Below, in pieces: positions 25,767 to 37,999 of a stretch of DNA of 64,000 bases. The notes under the pieces are model-generated. The model saw only the letters and a list, made by a program, of their open reading frames with translations, had not been told where the DNA came from and ran no database searches. The first letter of the stretch is position 1; every line of letters starts with the position of its first letter. The position numbers and the translations under genes were made by a program. The stretch lies in NCBI GenBank assembly GCA_026413225.1, contig CM048553.1:21328501-21392500 (forward strand). The letters are read 5' to 3'. This DNA is from Otis tarda. Taxonomy: Eukaryota; Chordata; Aves; Otidiformes; Otididae.

Positions 25767-26163
25767 TAGTTTTTCCCAAGTCAAGTCTGTTTTGCCCATA
25801 ATGATAACTTTAATGATCTCTCCCTGTCCTTATCTAAAACCTCAAGATTTTTTTTTGTTATATTATCTCTCCCCTATTCCCTTGGAGGGCAGGGGGAGTG
25901 AGTGAGAGACTGCGTAATTTGGTCCCAAGAAGGTCTAAACTATGACACCATCCTGAATAACTCCCTTCCTGCAAGTGCGAATTCCTTGTTATAGTTCTTG
26001 CAGCTTAGCTTTAGTTCAATGTTGAGGCCTTAGTAAATTTTGAGGTAGCACAACAAATTCACTTAAAGCCCACTAGAGACTCTTTTTAATAAAGATCAGT
26101 GTAAACATTCATCCTGTTACAACACCATTTGAATTCCTTTATGGATAGCAAACTTCCGACGTT

Positions 26164-26347
26164 TGTAGTGGGTTGACCTTGGCTACGCACCAAAGTCCAC
26201 CAAGCTGCTCTGTCAGTTCTCCTTCTCACAGAACAGGAGGAGAAAAATAGGACAAAAAGCTCATCAGTCAAAAAGAAGATGATTTCCGAAGCACTGTCAT
26301 GGGCAAAACAAACTCGATTTAGGGCAATTAACTCAATTATATTCGTA
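26164..26347 (-). mobile_element. Truncated LTR 3' end, relative of the 24.8-kb LTR
   Basis: On the minus strand, reading from 26,347 to 26,164, the sequence runs through TTTGTTTTGCCCATGACAG and ends with CCAAGGTCAACCCACTACA. The first part matches the segment of the 24.8-kb LTR after its polyadenylation signals (GTCTGTTTTGCCCATAATGA at about 25,786). The last part matches the ending of that LTR family as I know it, better than the neighbour's own ending does. Only the last ~180 bases remain; the 5' part of the LTR is missing. It lies 216 bases from the plus-strand LTR, in opposite orientation. It could be an older copy truncated by deletion. The short minus-strand frame at 26,086-26,271 is part of it. 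Confidence 0.72.
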
Positions 26348-27233
26348 AGGTGGCTTCACTGTTTTTCAAATGCATGTATGAAAGAGCTTTTGTCTATATG
26401 TAACTTTATAATGAATGTAGGGGAACTTTGGGGTTAAATATTTGTATCTATCTACTTTATCATGATTATTAGAGATTAATAAACCAGAGTGAGAGAAAGA
26501 CATACCTTTAGTCAAACTCTTAACAGAAATGTGCATCAAAGACACGTTTGGATGGATGCCTGTTTATTTAAAACCATGATACTCAGGGAGATTCTGGTAC
26601 AGTAGAACCTCATTTTGGGTTTACATCATCAGTTAATTAATGGAAGTACATTATCTGCATGTGTATTTTGATAAAAGAAAAACAGAAAAAAAAACCCAAA
26701 AGAAACCTAAAAAAACATTAAAGCATATTTACTGAAAGTTATTGAAGTGACAGCTGGTGAAAAAAGTGGGTGGTGGGAGGCTTACACTATGTTTGAGTTT
26801 TTGACATTAATGAGTTTCTGACAATCTGATGTTTCATGCATGTGTGCATCAACTCTGGGGGTTTTTTTGAGGTCATTAAGCTGTTAAGGGCATCGTAGGC
26901 TTCTTTGTAGATAATCATTTATATTCAATTGCTAAGAAAGCTTCACAGGTGATTTGGGGATTTCAGTAAAGACATTTGCTCCAGCTAAGCACTTCTTGAT
27001 TCAAGGAGACTCTATGGCATTATTGCAATTTGTGAGTAGTTTGAACAAAGCTCTTATAAATTCCAACATACTGATATTAGTGGAGTGACTTATTCCTGCC
27101 ACTGCCAGTCTTAAAAGTTCAGAATATTAATGAGACAAAATGCAGTTAAGCAAAACACGACCCAAATTAGAAAGAGGCCAGAGTAGCATAATATAGAGCA
27201 TATGCTACCATCAGTTATGATATGCTGAAAAAA

Positions 27234-27256
27234 CTCTCTCTCTCTCTCTTTCTCTA
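27234..27256. repeat. CT dinucleotide microsatellite
   Basis: About 11 CT units with one interruption (TTT). Confidence 0.9.
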
Positions 27257-28509
27257 TGAGAAAGTCTACTGGTAAATGCAGAGTTACAAAAAATAAATTC
27301 TACATATTACTATAGTGCCTTTCTGTGTTTTTTAGCCATGGAAATAATTCCATTGGTAATGATGGGAAAGCTGATCAAAAAAGATATGTCAAATAAATCA
27401 GAAATTTAATCACGAGCTTTTTGTCCCTTGAGGACATGTGTAAAATAATAGAATCTTGTCTAAAGAGATTTATAACCACAGAGACACAAACGTACATTCA
27501 CATGGATTTTATTTGCGTACACACAAAGTTGTGTTAAGAAGGGCAGTCAGCCACTTTATGATGCAATTGTATGGAGTTACTTGTTAATGAGAAGTACCAG
27601 ATTATTTTTTCTTGTAAAGTATAATCACTCAGCATTCCTTCATCCTTCTGCTGTGTAGTGCTGTGTGATCTGTAGCAACCTGTACAAAATGAAACTTACT
27701 GTTTCCCAGTTTGCACTCACTTGTTGGACTCCTCTCATCTCAACAGACGTTTTTGCAGTCCTACTGGACCTGTTTCTTTGGATGACACCTAATGATGCTG
27801 AAGTAGAAGGGCTGCTGAGACCAGTTCCTATTTTGGGGCCAGCAGGTGCACCACATAGATTTTTTTTTCCCCCTTCTATAGCACTAATCTTATACACAAG
27901 CCAAGGAATAACCGAGCTAAAGAGCTACCAAAGAGCCACTGAATGCAAGTATTTGTAGTTCAGTGCCTCTATCACTATCCATGTCAAAAAAAAAGCATTC
28001 AAAATAGGACAGAGGAGACTATCTATGAAAATATTTACCCAGACCAAAGTGGGAAAGTCAACTAGCTAGCAATGCTGAACAAAATGATGCTGTAAAACTT
28101 AAACTGCAAACTCAGTAATATTATTTAACCGTCCAGAAGAGAAGTCTGCATGTCTTTTAAACTTTAATGATTGAACCACACAAGTCATGATAAGAGTCAT
28201 CATCTTCAGTTGAGAGATGGAGATATGAGCTCTGCATTGTGAAATGACAAAGTGGCACTTTCAGATGGAAGTCAAAATTGAGCCTTAGCTATGAGTCTGG
28301 TGCCACTTGACCTAAGAAAGTCAGCAGACCTAAGAAAGACCATAAAAGATAGAAAAGGAAATTATGAATGCATCTGGCAAGAACAGCCAGGACAAAGACA
28401 ACAGAAGAGAAAGAAAAAGCCAAAATGTGAAGAAAAGAGAACAGAAGAGAAAGGAGTAAAGCAAAATTGACTTAGATAAAATAAAAGGTATAGAAAAGTC
28501 AAGTAAGGC

Positions 28510-28525
28510 AAAAAAAAAAAAAAAA
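28510..28525. repeat. A run
   Basis: A 16-base A run. The upstream sequence is generally purine-rich and shows no retrotransposon body. Confidence 0.8.
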
Positions 28526-29779
28526 GGGCGGAAAATACAAGAAAAAAGGCAAGGGAATGTTGGAATATTAGGTCATCTAGTTGACTTTGAGATATCGTAT
28601 AGGGAGGGATATGATTTTCCCAAAAGGGAAAAACATTTAGCAGGAATAATTAATGTGGGGGATTAATTAATATTTCGCCCAGGAGTAAGGTAACCACCTC
28701 AGATTGAAAGTCAAACAAATTGGGAATGAAACAGGGAAAATTCAAGTTGTTCAGGCTACGTTTGACACCTTCTCTACATTGTTTACTGTGAAGGTCTCCA
28801 AACATCTTAGATTAATACTATGGAAAACCCCAATTAAAAGTTTCTTCCACAGAAAGAGTTCAAACTCTCAGGAGTATTTTTGCTATGCACATGGTTGTCA
28901 CACCATATTAAGATAGCATCAAATTTTGCTTCATTAATGCCTTGAAAGATTTCTTTAGTTCCTGTCTAAGCACAGGTTCATTAATAGAAGTGATTTCAGT
29001 AGCAGGCGTTTGTACTTTGGTCAGTGTATCATAACAAAATATAAATACACTGCAATTTGTATAGTACTTAATTAATGATCTTTCTGAATGACATCCATTG
29101 TGGTTCTTTATTCAAGTGCTAGTGAGTCCAATTATCCCTCTATCATACCAAGCTGCACACCTAGACAGTTTTAATGTCCTTTGCTAGGTTATCTTGTCAT
29201 TCAGTTAAACTTTCATTTTGCAACAGGTACTGAAATATCCATTATAGAAATGTCTTAATAGCTATCTCTTGTAGACATTGCACTGATTTTCCACTCTGCA
29301 GCTGTCAGGTGGATATTTTTTGAAGATATAACTTCATTAATTTCCAGTAAGTTTTGCTGAGCCTATCTTAGAGAAAACCCCAGCTGGTTTAAGTCTTCAT
29401 ACCAATGACCAGATAAAGTTGGAAATTTTTGGTTAATTTCTCTTGGAGTAACAGAGGTTCAAAAGCAATTAAATTGATATTGGAAGAAAAGGATCTTTAA
29501 ATGACACTTGAAAGACAAAATACTCACTGAATATACTTCTACTGTAACATCTTGTTAATGCAGATGTGCCTGACAGAGGAAAATATACTGTGTCAGGCAA
29601 AATTGCCATGAAGAAGCAATTTTTATACTTTGCATCTGCCTAATAAAGGGGGAGGAGGGCAGATTCAGGAAAATTTTAACTATTCAAAAAGTAGTGAAAG
29701 TAAAAGTAAAGTAGACAGCATTGAAAGATCAAAGACACAAATTACAAACAGTAAGAGCTCCCAGGCTGTTTAAATTTTA

Positions 29780-29799
29780 ATATATATATATATATATAT
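29780..29799. repeat. TA dinucleotide microsatellite
   Basis: An uninterrupted run of about 10 AT units. Perfect TA runs are prone to length change. Confidence 0.92.
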
Positions 29800-30320
29800 G
29801 GCATGATAAGAAACAAAGCAGGGCTAAAAAGCAGAAAATACAATAATGGGGAAATGGAGACTTACAGGAGAGAGGCAACAAAGGAAATGAAAAACACTGC
29901 TCATCTGAAGACCATGTTATATCCAGTTTGATCTCTTTACCAAAAGGATAATGGACAAAAACTGTCTATGGATTTACATGCAAGGTGAGAAAAAACCCAG
30001 GGACTGACTGTTGCTTTGAGAAGGAACACTACAAGTGTCTTTGGGGGATCCCATCTTGCTTTTATTTCATTTATTCTGTTTCATGGTTGAGGAGCTTTTA
30101 ATCAAAAAGAAAAATGTTCTAGTCACCAATAGCACAAATTCCTCTGTGCTGGTTTTTCCACATCATTCTCACTAGTAAAGGCTGCTCACCTCTACTCATA
30201 GTGGCTATTCCATGAACAGCTTTCTGTTTGCATGACAAGTGAAAAAAAATGAAAGCAAAGTTGTTGTAGGAGATGATAACACTTTCACTTTTCATAGCAT
30301 GCAGCCATGCTTTAGAGCAT

Positions 30321-30338
30321 GTTTAACTTAGGTTAAAC
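30321..30338. repeat. Perfect inverted repeat, 7-bp arms
   Basis: Arms GTTTAAC (30,321-30,327) and GTTAAAC (30,332-30,338) are exact complements around a 4-base loop. The arms are short enough to arise by chance in 64 kb. Confidence 0.7.
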
Positions 30339-32684
30339 GAGCGTGGAAGCACGTTTACCTTCAGGCTGGTGTTTCTTCAATACAGTGCTTATGCTAGGAC
30401 TTCCAGTTCTATGAATGCACCGACCATCTTCTTTACATAATACAAATGATCAACTCCTTTTGAAGATATCTGTTTGAAGAAATTTTTGTCTGGGTTTCTA
30501 TTTTGTATGGTGGGATGTTTTTTTACAAATCACATATTAAAAGTGATTATGGTAAAGAGCCTTAAGTAGTCATAAGCGTATCAGGGTAAATACCACATAC
30601 ACACAAAACCACAGTTTTTCACCAAAGTTCAATACTTGTCCTTGAGGACTGCAAAATTCTGAAGTCCGCGACAACTGCCAGGACTGTCAGAGATACAGTG
30701 TATGAAAAAGGGCTGTCATCACAGCTATACAGGCAGAAAAAAGTTAAAGCAAGCTACAGAACTTCCAGCTGATTTATTAGCCAAGCAGCATAGATTGTAG
30801 AGTAAAGACTTTTGTTTTGGTCATCTATGTGCATGGAACAACTGACTGAATAAAAAAAATATTTTTTATCACCTTTTGACAGTCTTATGTTGTTTATCTG
30901 AAACCTTTTTTTTAAGACAGGTTAATAAAGGAAAAAGCAATATAGAAAACGGAGACACTGAAATGAGAATGAGCATTTTCCTAGGTTGTTTTTCATAGCC
31001 TCTAAGATAGATTTGTTCTGGTTTTAACAAGCCTTTATTTACAGTTCCCAAGATTAGCCTCTAAGCAACCAATCAAGTAGCCCTCTATCACCCTGACACC
31101 AAAAGTTTTGGGAATGGTAATCCTTTGAATAAGAAGATATCAGCATTCGGAAGCGTGCAGAGTTATAATAAAAATTTCCACTTGACTTAGTGCATTGTTT
31201 CTAATTCTTTACTTGAAAATCCCTTTCCACTGCAGAAATTACAATAGTGTCTAGACTTAGTGGGCTCCAACAACATCTGATGCTGAAGGGTGTTGTCCCC
31301 AAAATTTCGATTAAAACAAACCAATTTACTGTAGCTGAATGTTTTGATCAATTTTTTGTAGCTATATTTACAGACAGAAGCAGCTTACTTATTTGCAACT
31401 ACTTGCTCCTTACAGCTTATGTGATCAGCCCAATTGCTTTGTTTAATAGCCTGGCAGTTATTATATAGATTTTTCAACAGTAGCTGTAGAAGGTTGCTGG
31501 CACACCATGTGCGCCATGTACCATTGCGCAGTGCAACCCTACATGTGCATTATATGATTATTCTTTCCTTTGTGAGCTGTGAGCAGAGCAGGTGTTTCAG
31601 GAGACATGACTCTCACTAGTTTTAGATGGGAAGATCACATTTCCAGGTATTTTTGCTTTTTACACACCACTAATGCATTCACTTAAATCAGTTTTCTTTT
31701 CATGAAATACTCTGAATGTCATCGGAGTTTTCAATTCTCAAAACATGTTAGTGTAGAGGATAACAGAAACTCCACATTCAGCTTCCACCTAAAACTATAT
31801 CTTTTACTACTACTAACAGATATAAAAGTTTTATGAAGGAAGAAAATACATTTCTCACTTCAAATACACATTTATCTTGTTCTTTTCATAAATCATGCTT
31901 TCTTCTGAATCAGGGTTTTAAATTTTAGGACATTTCCAGAACTGGCAGACAAATTAGTGCTTAAGTCATATACCTGCAGTTATCATAGTTCCAATTAAAG
32001 ATATTAAAAATAATTTTTCTTCTAATGTCTTAAATGTTTTGTGGTTTATTTGATAGCCAAGTACTGGAACTGTCTCGATCTAAATCAGAAGACGTGCATA
32101 ATCTAGTAGAGGGGTTGCAGCTGCCACTGATGTGTGCAACCTCTATCAGTATTCACTCTTACAATTCAGGCAACTTTCTTGTCTTCCAACATAAACCTGA
32201 CTGGAAATCGATTTTGTACATTAGATATGGGAAATCTGCTTTGTAGATATCTTCTAGAAATAATTTGTTAACAAGTTCCCCCATCTCACCAGCTCTAAAT
32301 GCCCGTTCTTCCAGGACTTGCCCAGGGAAAGATCGCTTGTCAGGACAGCAGAATTCTGAAATTGCCAGAGGTGGTACGCAGACCTGTTGGCCAAATTTGT
32401 GATTACATTGATGAAATGGATACATTCATTTTGTGGATATATGTCAGCAGAATAGCGTGTTTACCTTAGACATCGTGATCATTTCTCCTTTACAGTTGTC
32501 CTGTCTGAGGGAGATCACTTAGACCTAATTGACAAATTATAGGCCAAAAAGCCTTAACACTCCAGGACATAAGATTTGACACACAGCTTTAGAGGAGATA
32601 GAGGTCCATTCTTATTTTTCTCTATCACAGGACATTCAGCAGTCTTTAATGTTTACTGTTGTCTAGCAATTTAATCCAAATCAT

Positions 32685-32850
32685 TATGTATATATCTCTC
32701 TATACGATATAATATATATTATATAGAATATAATATGTAACATAATAATATAGTATCTTATATATAATTTGGGATCTTTTTATATTATATATTCTATATT
32801 ATAGATTAAAAATCTTCAAAAATAAATATTTCAATATATTTTTATTAATA
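32685..32850. repeat. AT-rich, partly self-complementary tract
   Basis: About 165 bases of almost pure A and T, with repeated TATAATATA-type words in both orientations. Many alternative hairpins are possible. This looks like an expanded and diverged AT microsatellite. Confidence 0.8.
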
Positions 32851-33023
32851 TCATCCTTCCTCCAGGTATCAGAAGCAATCACACATACAGCAGAAAGAAA
32901 TCACATATGCCACTTAGGAAACTGAAGGATGTAGAGCTTCTTCAGCAGGAATTACAGTGCACTATTGCACGTTCATTTTTCCTACTGGTGCTATACCTCA
33001 AATTGAACTAGTAATTTGCAGGA

Positions 33024-33041
33024 CAAAAAAAAAAAAAAAAA
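33024..33041. repeat. A run
   Basis: An 18-base A run with no recognisable retrotransposon upstream. Confidence 0.8.
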
Positions 33042-33397
33042 GAAATTTTGTTTCCTACCTCTTTGTAAGTACCACAGGCCCTTTGTAGGAAACCTTTCCC
33101 CTAGGACAACAAAAGTAGACAAAACCAGAGTCTGTAAGATCTATATGACAGCCTGAATATAACTTTCGAAAACACAATAATCAAACCATTATTAAAAAGT
33201 AGTGAGTAGCTAGAGCTTTGATTGAAACTAACAGAAGTCCCAGGTGCCCTAAAGCTTTGAAAGCCATCCACATTGTGTCCAGTTTCTGGAAAAGGTACTT
33301 AAGCAACTGAAGGCATCAAATCCCAACACCATCTAATACTGTAACAGAAAGTACAAACCATTTTGTATCAGCTTCCATGGTTTCTTCTAGACATCAG

Positions 33398-33439
33398 AGA
33401 AAAAAAAAGAAAAAAAAAAACAAGAAAAAAAAAAAAAGG
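33398..33439. repeat. A-rich simple sequence
   Basis: Three A runs separated by single G or C-A-A-G interruptions. The poly-Lys frame at 33,377-33,565 is a product of this tract. Confidence 0.85.
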
Positions 33440-35797
33440 ATTGAAGGCTTAGTTTGTGACTATCCAGATGAAAAATCAAGGTTAAAATTACGTGGCGCAA
33501 AACCCCAGCCAAAGGAAACAGCTAACTTCTGCAGCAAGCTGCTATCCAAAGAAGAAACAGCGTGATGGAAAAACAACATCCCTGTGCTACAGAGGTGGCA
33601 TTACCTGATTCTTTCCTCTTTAAATTCTACAAAACGCTGGAGCATGGAAAAGAACTAGATGTGATGACACAGGGGGAAAATGTATGAAAGGAACAGACAA
33701 GTTTTATGAAGGTAATGTTACTGTGCTGGTTTCATCAACTGCTTCATAATTACAAATTATGTCTTTTTAATTACTGCACTAAGTCTCAATCAGCACTTTA
33801 AAAATTGAAATTACATGGAGTGGAAAGCTTGGAGTAATATAGTGTTAAACTAACAGCTCTTCCAATACTTTAAAAGACTTGGATCTCTGCTGCTGAAACA
33901 AATAAGAAAATTAAAACTATCACAGCAGCTGCTTCCATTGTTACATGACAATGTCAAACTGTTTCTTTCTTATGGACAGGTTACGCAGAAATTATAACTG
34001 AATTTTATAAAATGGCAGGTACCTGTGAGACATCTCAAGTATTTGGACCGCAAATGTGAAATGTTTATAAATTGTTATGGAGAATGTATCCAACAAAGCT
34101 GGAGGATTAATGTGTAAAATTTCTATGTCTTCCAGGTCAGAAAAGATAAAAGATTCTGTAATATATAAATCATCAAAGAGTCCAAACTACTGCAGCCTTG
34201 AGTGCAGTTGTTCGCCAACAACAACAAAAAGAGTGGCAGCAAAGGCAAATACATACTAAAACAAACAAATTTTAAAAAAATAATCTGTATGTAGGATGGA
34301 AACAAAAGGTGTAAACCCATATAAAATAACACAAGTGAACGAAAACACTTCGCATAACAAAGAGCTGATCCAAATGGAGGCTACTAGAATGCCATACCAG
34401 GGAGATTTTTTCTCTATGAGTCCTTCTACTACCACTTAATCCACTTCACTCAATGCACTCTTAGAAAAATTACAGTTTTAAAATGAAGCTTTGCATTTGC
34501 CCTTGAGAAGGATTATACACATCTCACCAGAACAAACCTATAGGGCTGAACTTCACCTAGGAAGAGTCTCTGCTATTTGTGTCAGAAAAAGCCTTGTGAA
34601 CGTGAGTGATTCCTAGCAAGATTCTTTTTAATAATCAATCAACAATGGTGGAGGGAAATGGGGACAAGCACCAGGTCTCTGTAAGAGCCCTATTCCGATC
34701 AAGACTAATACGCAGTAAATAGTAGAGCCTCCAACCATTGCACTGCAAAACTATGGCATGTGATTTCTGGTAAGAAAGGTAGGTGCTGAATTTTCGGCAG
34801 TATATACCTAGTAGTCCATTTAGAAAAACTCAAGTAATTTGTGTCAGGACATACACTGTAAAGGACCGAGTTACTCGCTAAAGGATTGCAAATCAATGTA
34901 AATCATATCCTGTTTGTTTGTGGTCTGTGCACTTTCTTCTTGTATAGAAATGACTGGCTGAAGAGAAAGTCATGAATTTGTGTTAGTTTCTGTTGTGTGG
35001 CTTCTGACCTACTCTTTTGCCTTTAGAGGCTGGGAGCAGCAAAGCAGAAGATAAAAGCTTCAAAGAGCCAAGGATCTACACATGTTGGGAGTTTCAGCTA
35101 CAACCTGTGGAGCCCCAGACAACTCTGCATGTTGCCATGGTCTTTTCTCTATGTCTGCTTCAATTCCCAGTTGAAGTATCTTGTGACAGACAAAGTCTGT
35201 CTTAGTGGATCCTGAGAATTATGTTTTTTCTTTGCTACTAACAGTAGTGGGGAGCCAGAGGACTGCTGCAGGATGCAGCTCAACAGACTGGCACATACCT
35301 CCAGAGAGACAGCCAGGCAACATCAGACTTCAGGAAGTTATTTTGCAAAGCCAGCACATTTATTTTGCAGATGAGGTATGGACCAAAAGACATGACATCC
35401 TCTGCAGCAACACTACAATGTACAGATCCAGGAAAGCAATGAAGCTAGCAGGGTTTTGCTGAGAACAGCCAGTCTCAGGAGTCACTCTTCCTGCTGCCTT
35501 TTGCTATGGAGCCCATGGAGTTACCAAAGCTAACAACATGAACTGTGATGGAGCTATATAATTGCTGTTGCTAAGAAAGTATTTTGCCCTGCATTATAAT
35601 CTATAAGAAATGGATAAAGACATTTTGACTTACCCATTTTTGCTTAAAACTAACCATGAATTTAATAGAAAAGATAAACAAATAATTCCAATATAAAGCA
35701 ATATCACCTCTAGTTAACTTCAGTTCCTAGTCTCACATGTTGCCTAACTAATTGAGCACAGAAACAAGTAATTTAAGTTGTGTCTTGTCACTTTCAC

Positions 35798-35830
35798 TCA
35801 GAGACATAAGAGACATTTCAGAGACATAAG
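35798..35830. repeat. 20-bp tandem duplication
   Basis: TCAGAGACATAAG occurs at 35,798-35,810 and 35,818-35,830, identical, with a period of 20. Confidence 0.8.
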
Positions 35831-35948
35831 CTGTGTCTTCAGTTACTGAAAGGTACCTGAGGATAAGTGAAAGCCAGAGTGAATACTCCATCTCGTGGCA
35901 GATCATCGTGTTCCCTGTTGACAAAAATATACTTACAAAACCAAGATT

Positions 35949-35989
35949 GTATAATTCTGTTAAGATTACTGTATAACTCTGTTAAGATT
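35949..35989. repeat. 22-bp tandem duplication
   Basis: GTATAATTCTGTTAAGATT (35,949-35,967) is repeated as GTATAACTCTGTTAAGATT (35,971-35,989), with one mismatch in 19. It lies only about 120 bases from another short duplication at 35.8 kb. Confidence 0.85.
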
Positions 35990-37974
35990 GAAAATGTTAA
36001 AACAGATATCTTTTTCCAGAATTAGAGGAGAGCTATCTGCACATTTGTAGGTGACGGCAGAAAGCAATTAAAATTTGAAATCCCTAATTTGCAGTAACAC
36101 TTCTCTTCCCAAAAACAGAACAAAAACACAACAAATCAAATAACAACAAACAAATTAACAATAAAATCAAATTCCTGGGATATAAAAACAACACAGCACA
36201 TTGAATTCTGACATAAATTATCCACAGTTCTCATAGAAAAGACAGCAAAACTGAATCTCATGGTTAGTTAATCTGAATTTTTGTGTATTATAGGTCTTTA
36301 AGTATTGATCAAATACTCTAACACACACACAAAATTTTGCAGCCTTTGAAAACTAAAATCTGTGCTCTAAGGAAAGAATGTGTGGTGCTACCTTAATTCT
36401 CTAGAGGTACACTCAGCTAGCTATCCCCTGATCCACACGTAAATAAAAAGAAAATCAATGGTCAAATCATTCTCTGGTTCATTTGCAAACCCAGCATTAT
36501 CCCTCGTTCTAAAGAAGAAACCAGAAGCTTTTGAAATTACTTAGATCATATCAACATCAAATTATAGTACTGAATCATCCCAAGTAATCAGAAAGTCAAA
36601 GAACTAGTAAAACCTAACAGTAGTTCTTTGACTATTGGGAACACCAAAGTGTTGTTTTCCTGACAGGCATGTGAACAGACAGTGACAGTTCTGAAAAGTG
36701 CTGGAAAAAAATCAATAATAGAAAAATACTGCCTGAAATTAGTTCACATACGTAGGCTGCTACCCTTAAAGCCTCAAAGAGATACTGCTTTTTGTAGGTT
36801 CCAATTGTTTTAATCTCTTAGGTCTCTAAGAAATCATCATTTTCTTTTAAGAACTTTTGCTTCATCTCAGCAAAGTGATTTAGAAGATATCACAGGTAGT
36901 AAACACCAAAATTAACTGTTTATCCACCATGAGATCCGTTTTGGGAACACATTAGACCAATCTGCATTATTGGAGCCTCATCTGCATTGACTCAAGTGTG
37001 TTTTCAGGTTCTCTGCAGTTTGCTTTAGGCATATACCAATTTGCTGTCAGGGTAAGATTAATAAATACTAGTCCCTGACCTATATGCTTGTTTCTTTGGA
37101 AAGGAACTAAAAATTTGCAGATTTGATGGGAGCTTCAACATACTAGGAAAAGTGATTTTGCAGGCAGCCTGAATGCTTGCAAGTGTTCTGCCTCTACTTC
37201 TGACCACAGCTAGGACCTTTATCAAGAAGAATATCCATGCTTCAGAGGGAGAATTTTTTTATTAAACACCCAAGGCCAAAGAAGATGCTGTTGATGCCAC
37301 TAGTTAACTTCTGACGACCTAGATTCATTTTCAGAATTATACCAAACTGAGAAGTTTATAGAAAGTGTGCTACATTATCTGGACATCCATTTTCCTGAAG
37401 TATACTTTGTCAGATTCAGATCAAATGAGATACATAGGGCACAGCATTGCACTCACAGACCACCTCCTTCTTGTTCATGGTGGACACAGAATCAGAATTT
37501 ACCATTACTGTTAGTAGCAGCCAACTGGTTAAACTTGGTTTAGAGGTTAATAGTAATGGTGAGTAATCATTGCAAACTGAATCCAATGTTTGACTCTTTT
37601 ATCTCTAATTTCAATATCTTCTTTAAAGAAAGTACTAAGCCAACAGAAATGCACATAAAAATCACCCAGATGTCTGGTTATGTTAAATTTGAGGGACAGC
37701 ATATCCCAGCCCATCCCCACCCCAAGTCTTGCTGTTTAACACCTGATTGAAGATGAAATATCAAGACAGATACGGAGAAAGGAAAAGAAAGTATTTTTTT
37801 TCTTCTTTTATTTACCCTCAATATCACACAAAGTAGAACTTCTAACTTGAGATTCATTCTAAGTCTTTATTACTTTTCATTACTGTTATAGCTATGGTCA
37901 TCTGCCTCTGGGTAGAAAGCTATCTCCACCATTTTAGATATATACAATTGTGTTTCAGACAGTCATGATCTTCC

Positions 37975-37999
37975 AGCTATAGTCCTCATGACTATAGCT
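37975..37999. repeat. Perfect hairpin, 10-bp stem and 5-base loop
   Basis: The arms AGCTATAGTC (37,975-37,984) and GACTATAGCT (37,990-37,999) are exact complements around CTCAT. No T run follows, and no terminator function is expected in this setting. Confidence 0.85.

Larger units (their letters stand above)
24792..25947 (+). mobile_element. Solo LTR, 1,156 bp, avian ERVL-like, well preserved
   Basis: The element starts TGTGTTGGTTTTG and ends ACTATGACA. It is flanked by identical 5-bp copies, CCATC, at 24,787-24,791 and 25,948-25,952, which fixes both ends. Inside are an AGAAGCTGCTGGAAG block, a GAGCCAATTGG (CCAAT-type) site, a TATA-like TATTTAAG at 24,963, an A-rich run, a long purine-rich and GC-richer leader-like part with 40-bp tandem units, two overlapping AATAAA signals at 25,757-25,766, and a T- and C-rich 3' part. 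This layout fits U3-R-U5 of a long avian LTR family I recognise. No internal gag-pol sequence borders it, so it is a solo LTR. The many open frames at 24,721-25,620 on both strands are by-products of its GC-richer, repetitive sequence and not genes. Family naming would need a repeat-library search. Confidence 0.88.

Noticed and set aside
30150-30170. TGTGCTGGTTTTTCC as the start of another LTR of the 5.8-kb group
   Set aside because: The match stops after about 13 bases. Neither the AGTTAATTTTC block nor a promoter follows.
35013-35470. Possible exon after an acceptor-like TTTTGCCTTTAG
   Set aside because: Two short frames overlap poorly with the site, no donor fits, and there is no protein similarity. 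At most a non-coding transcript.
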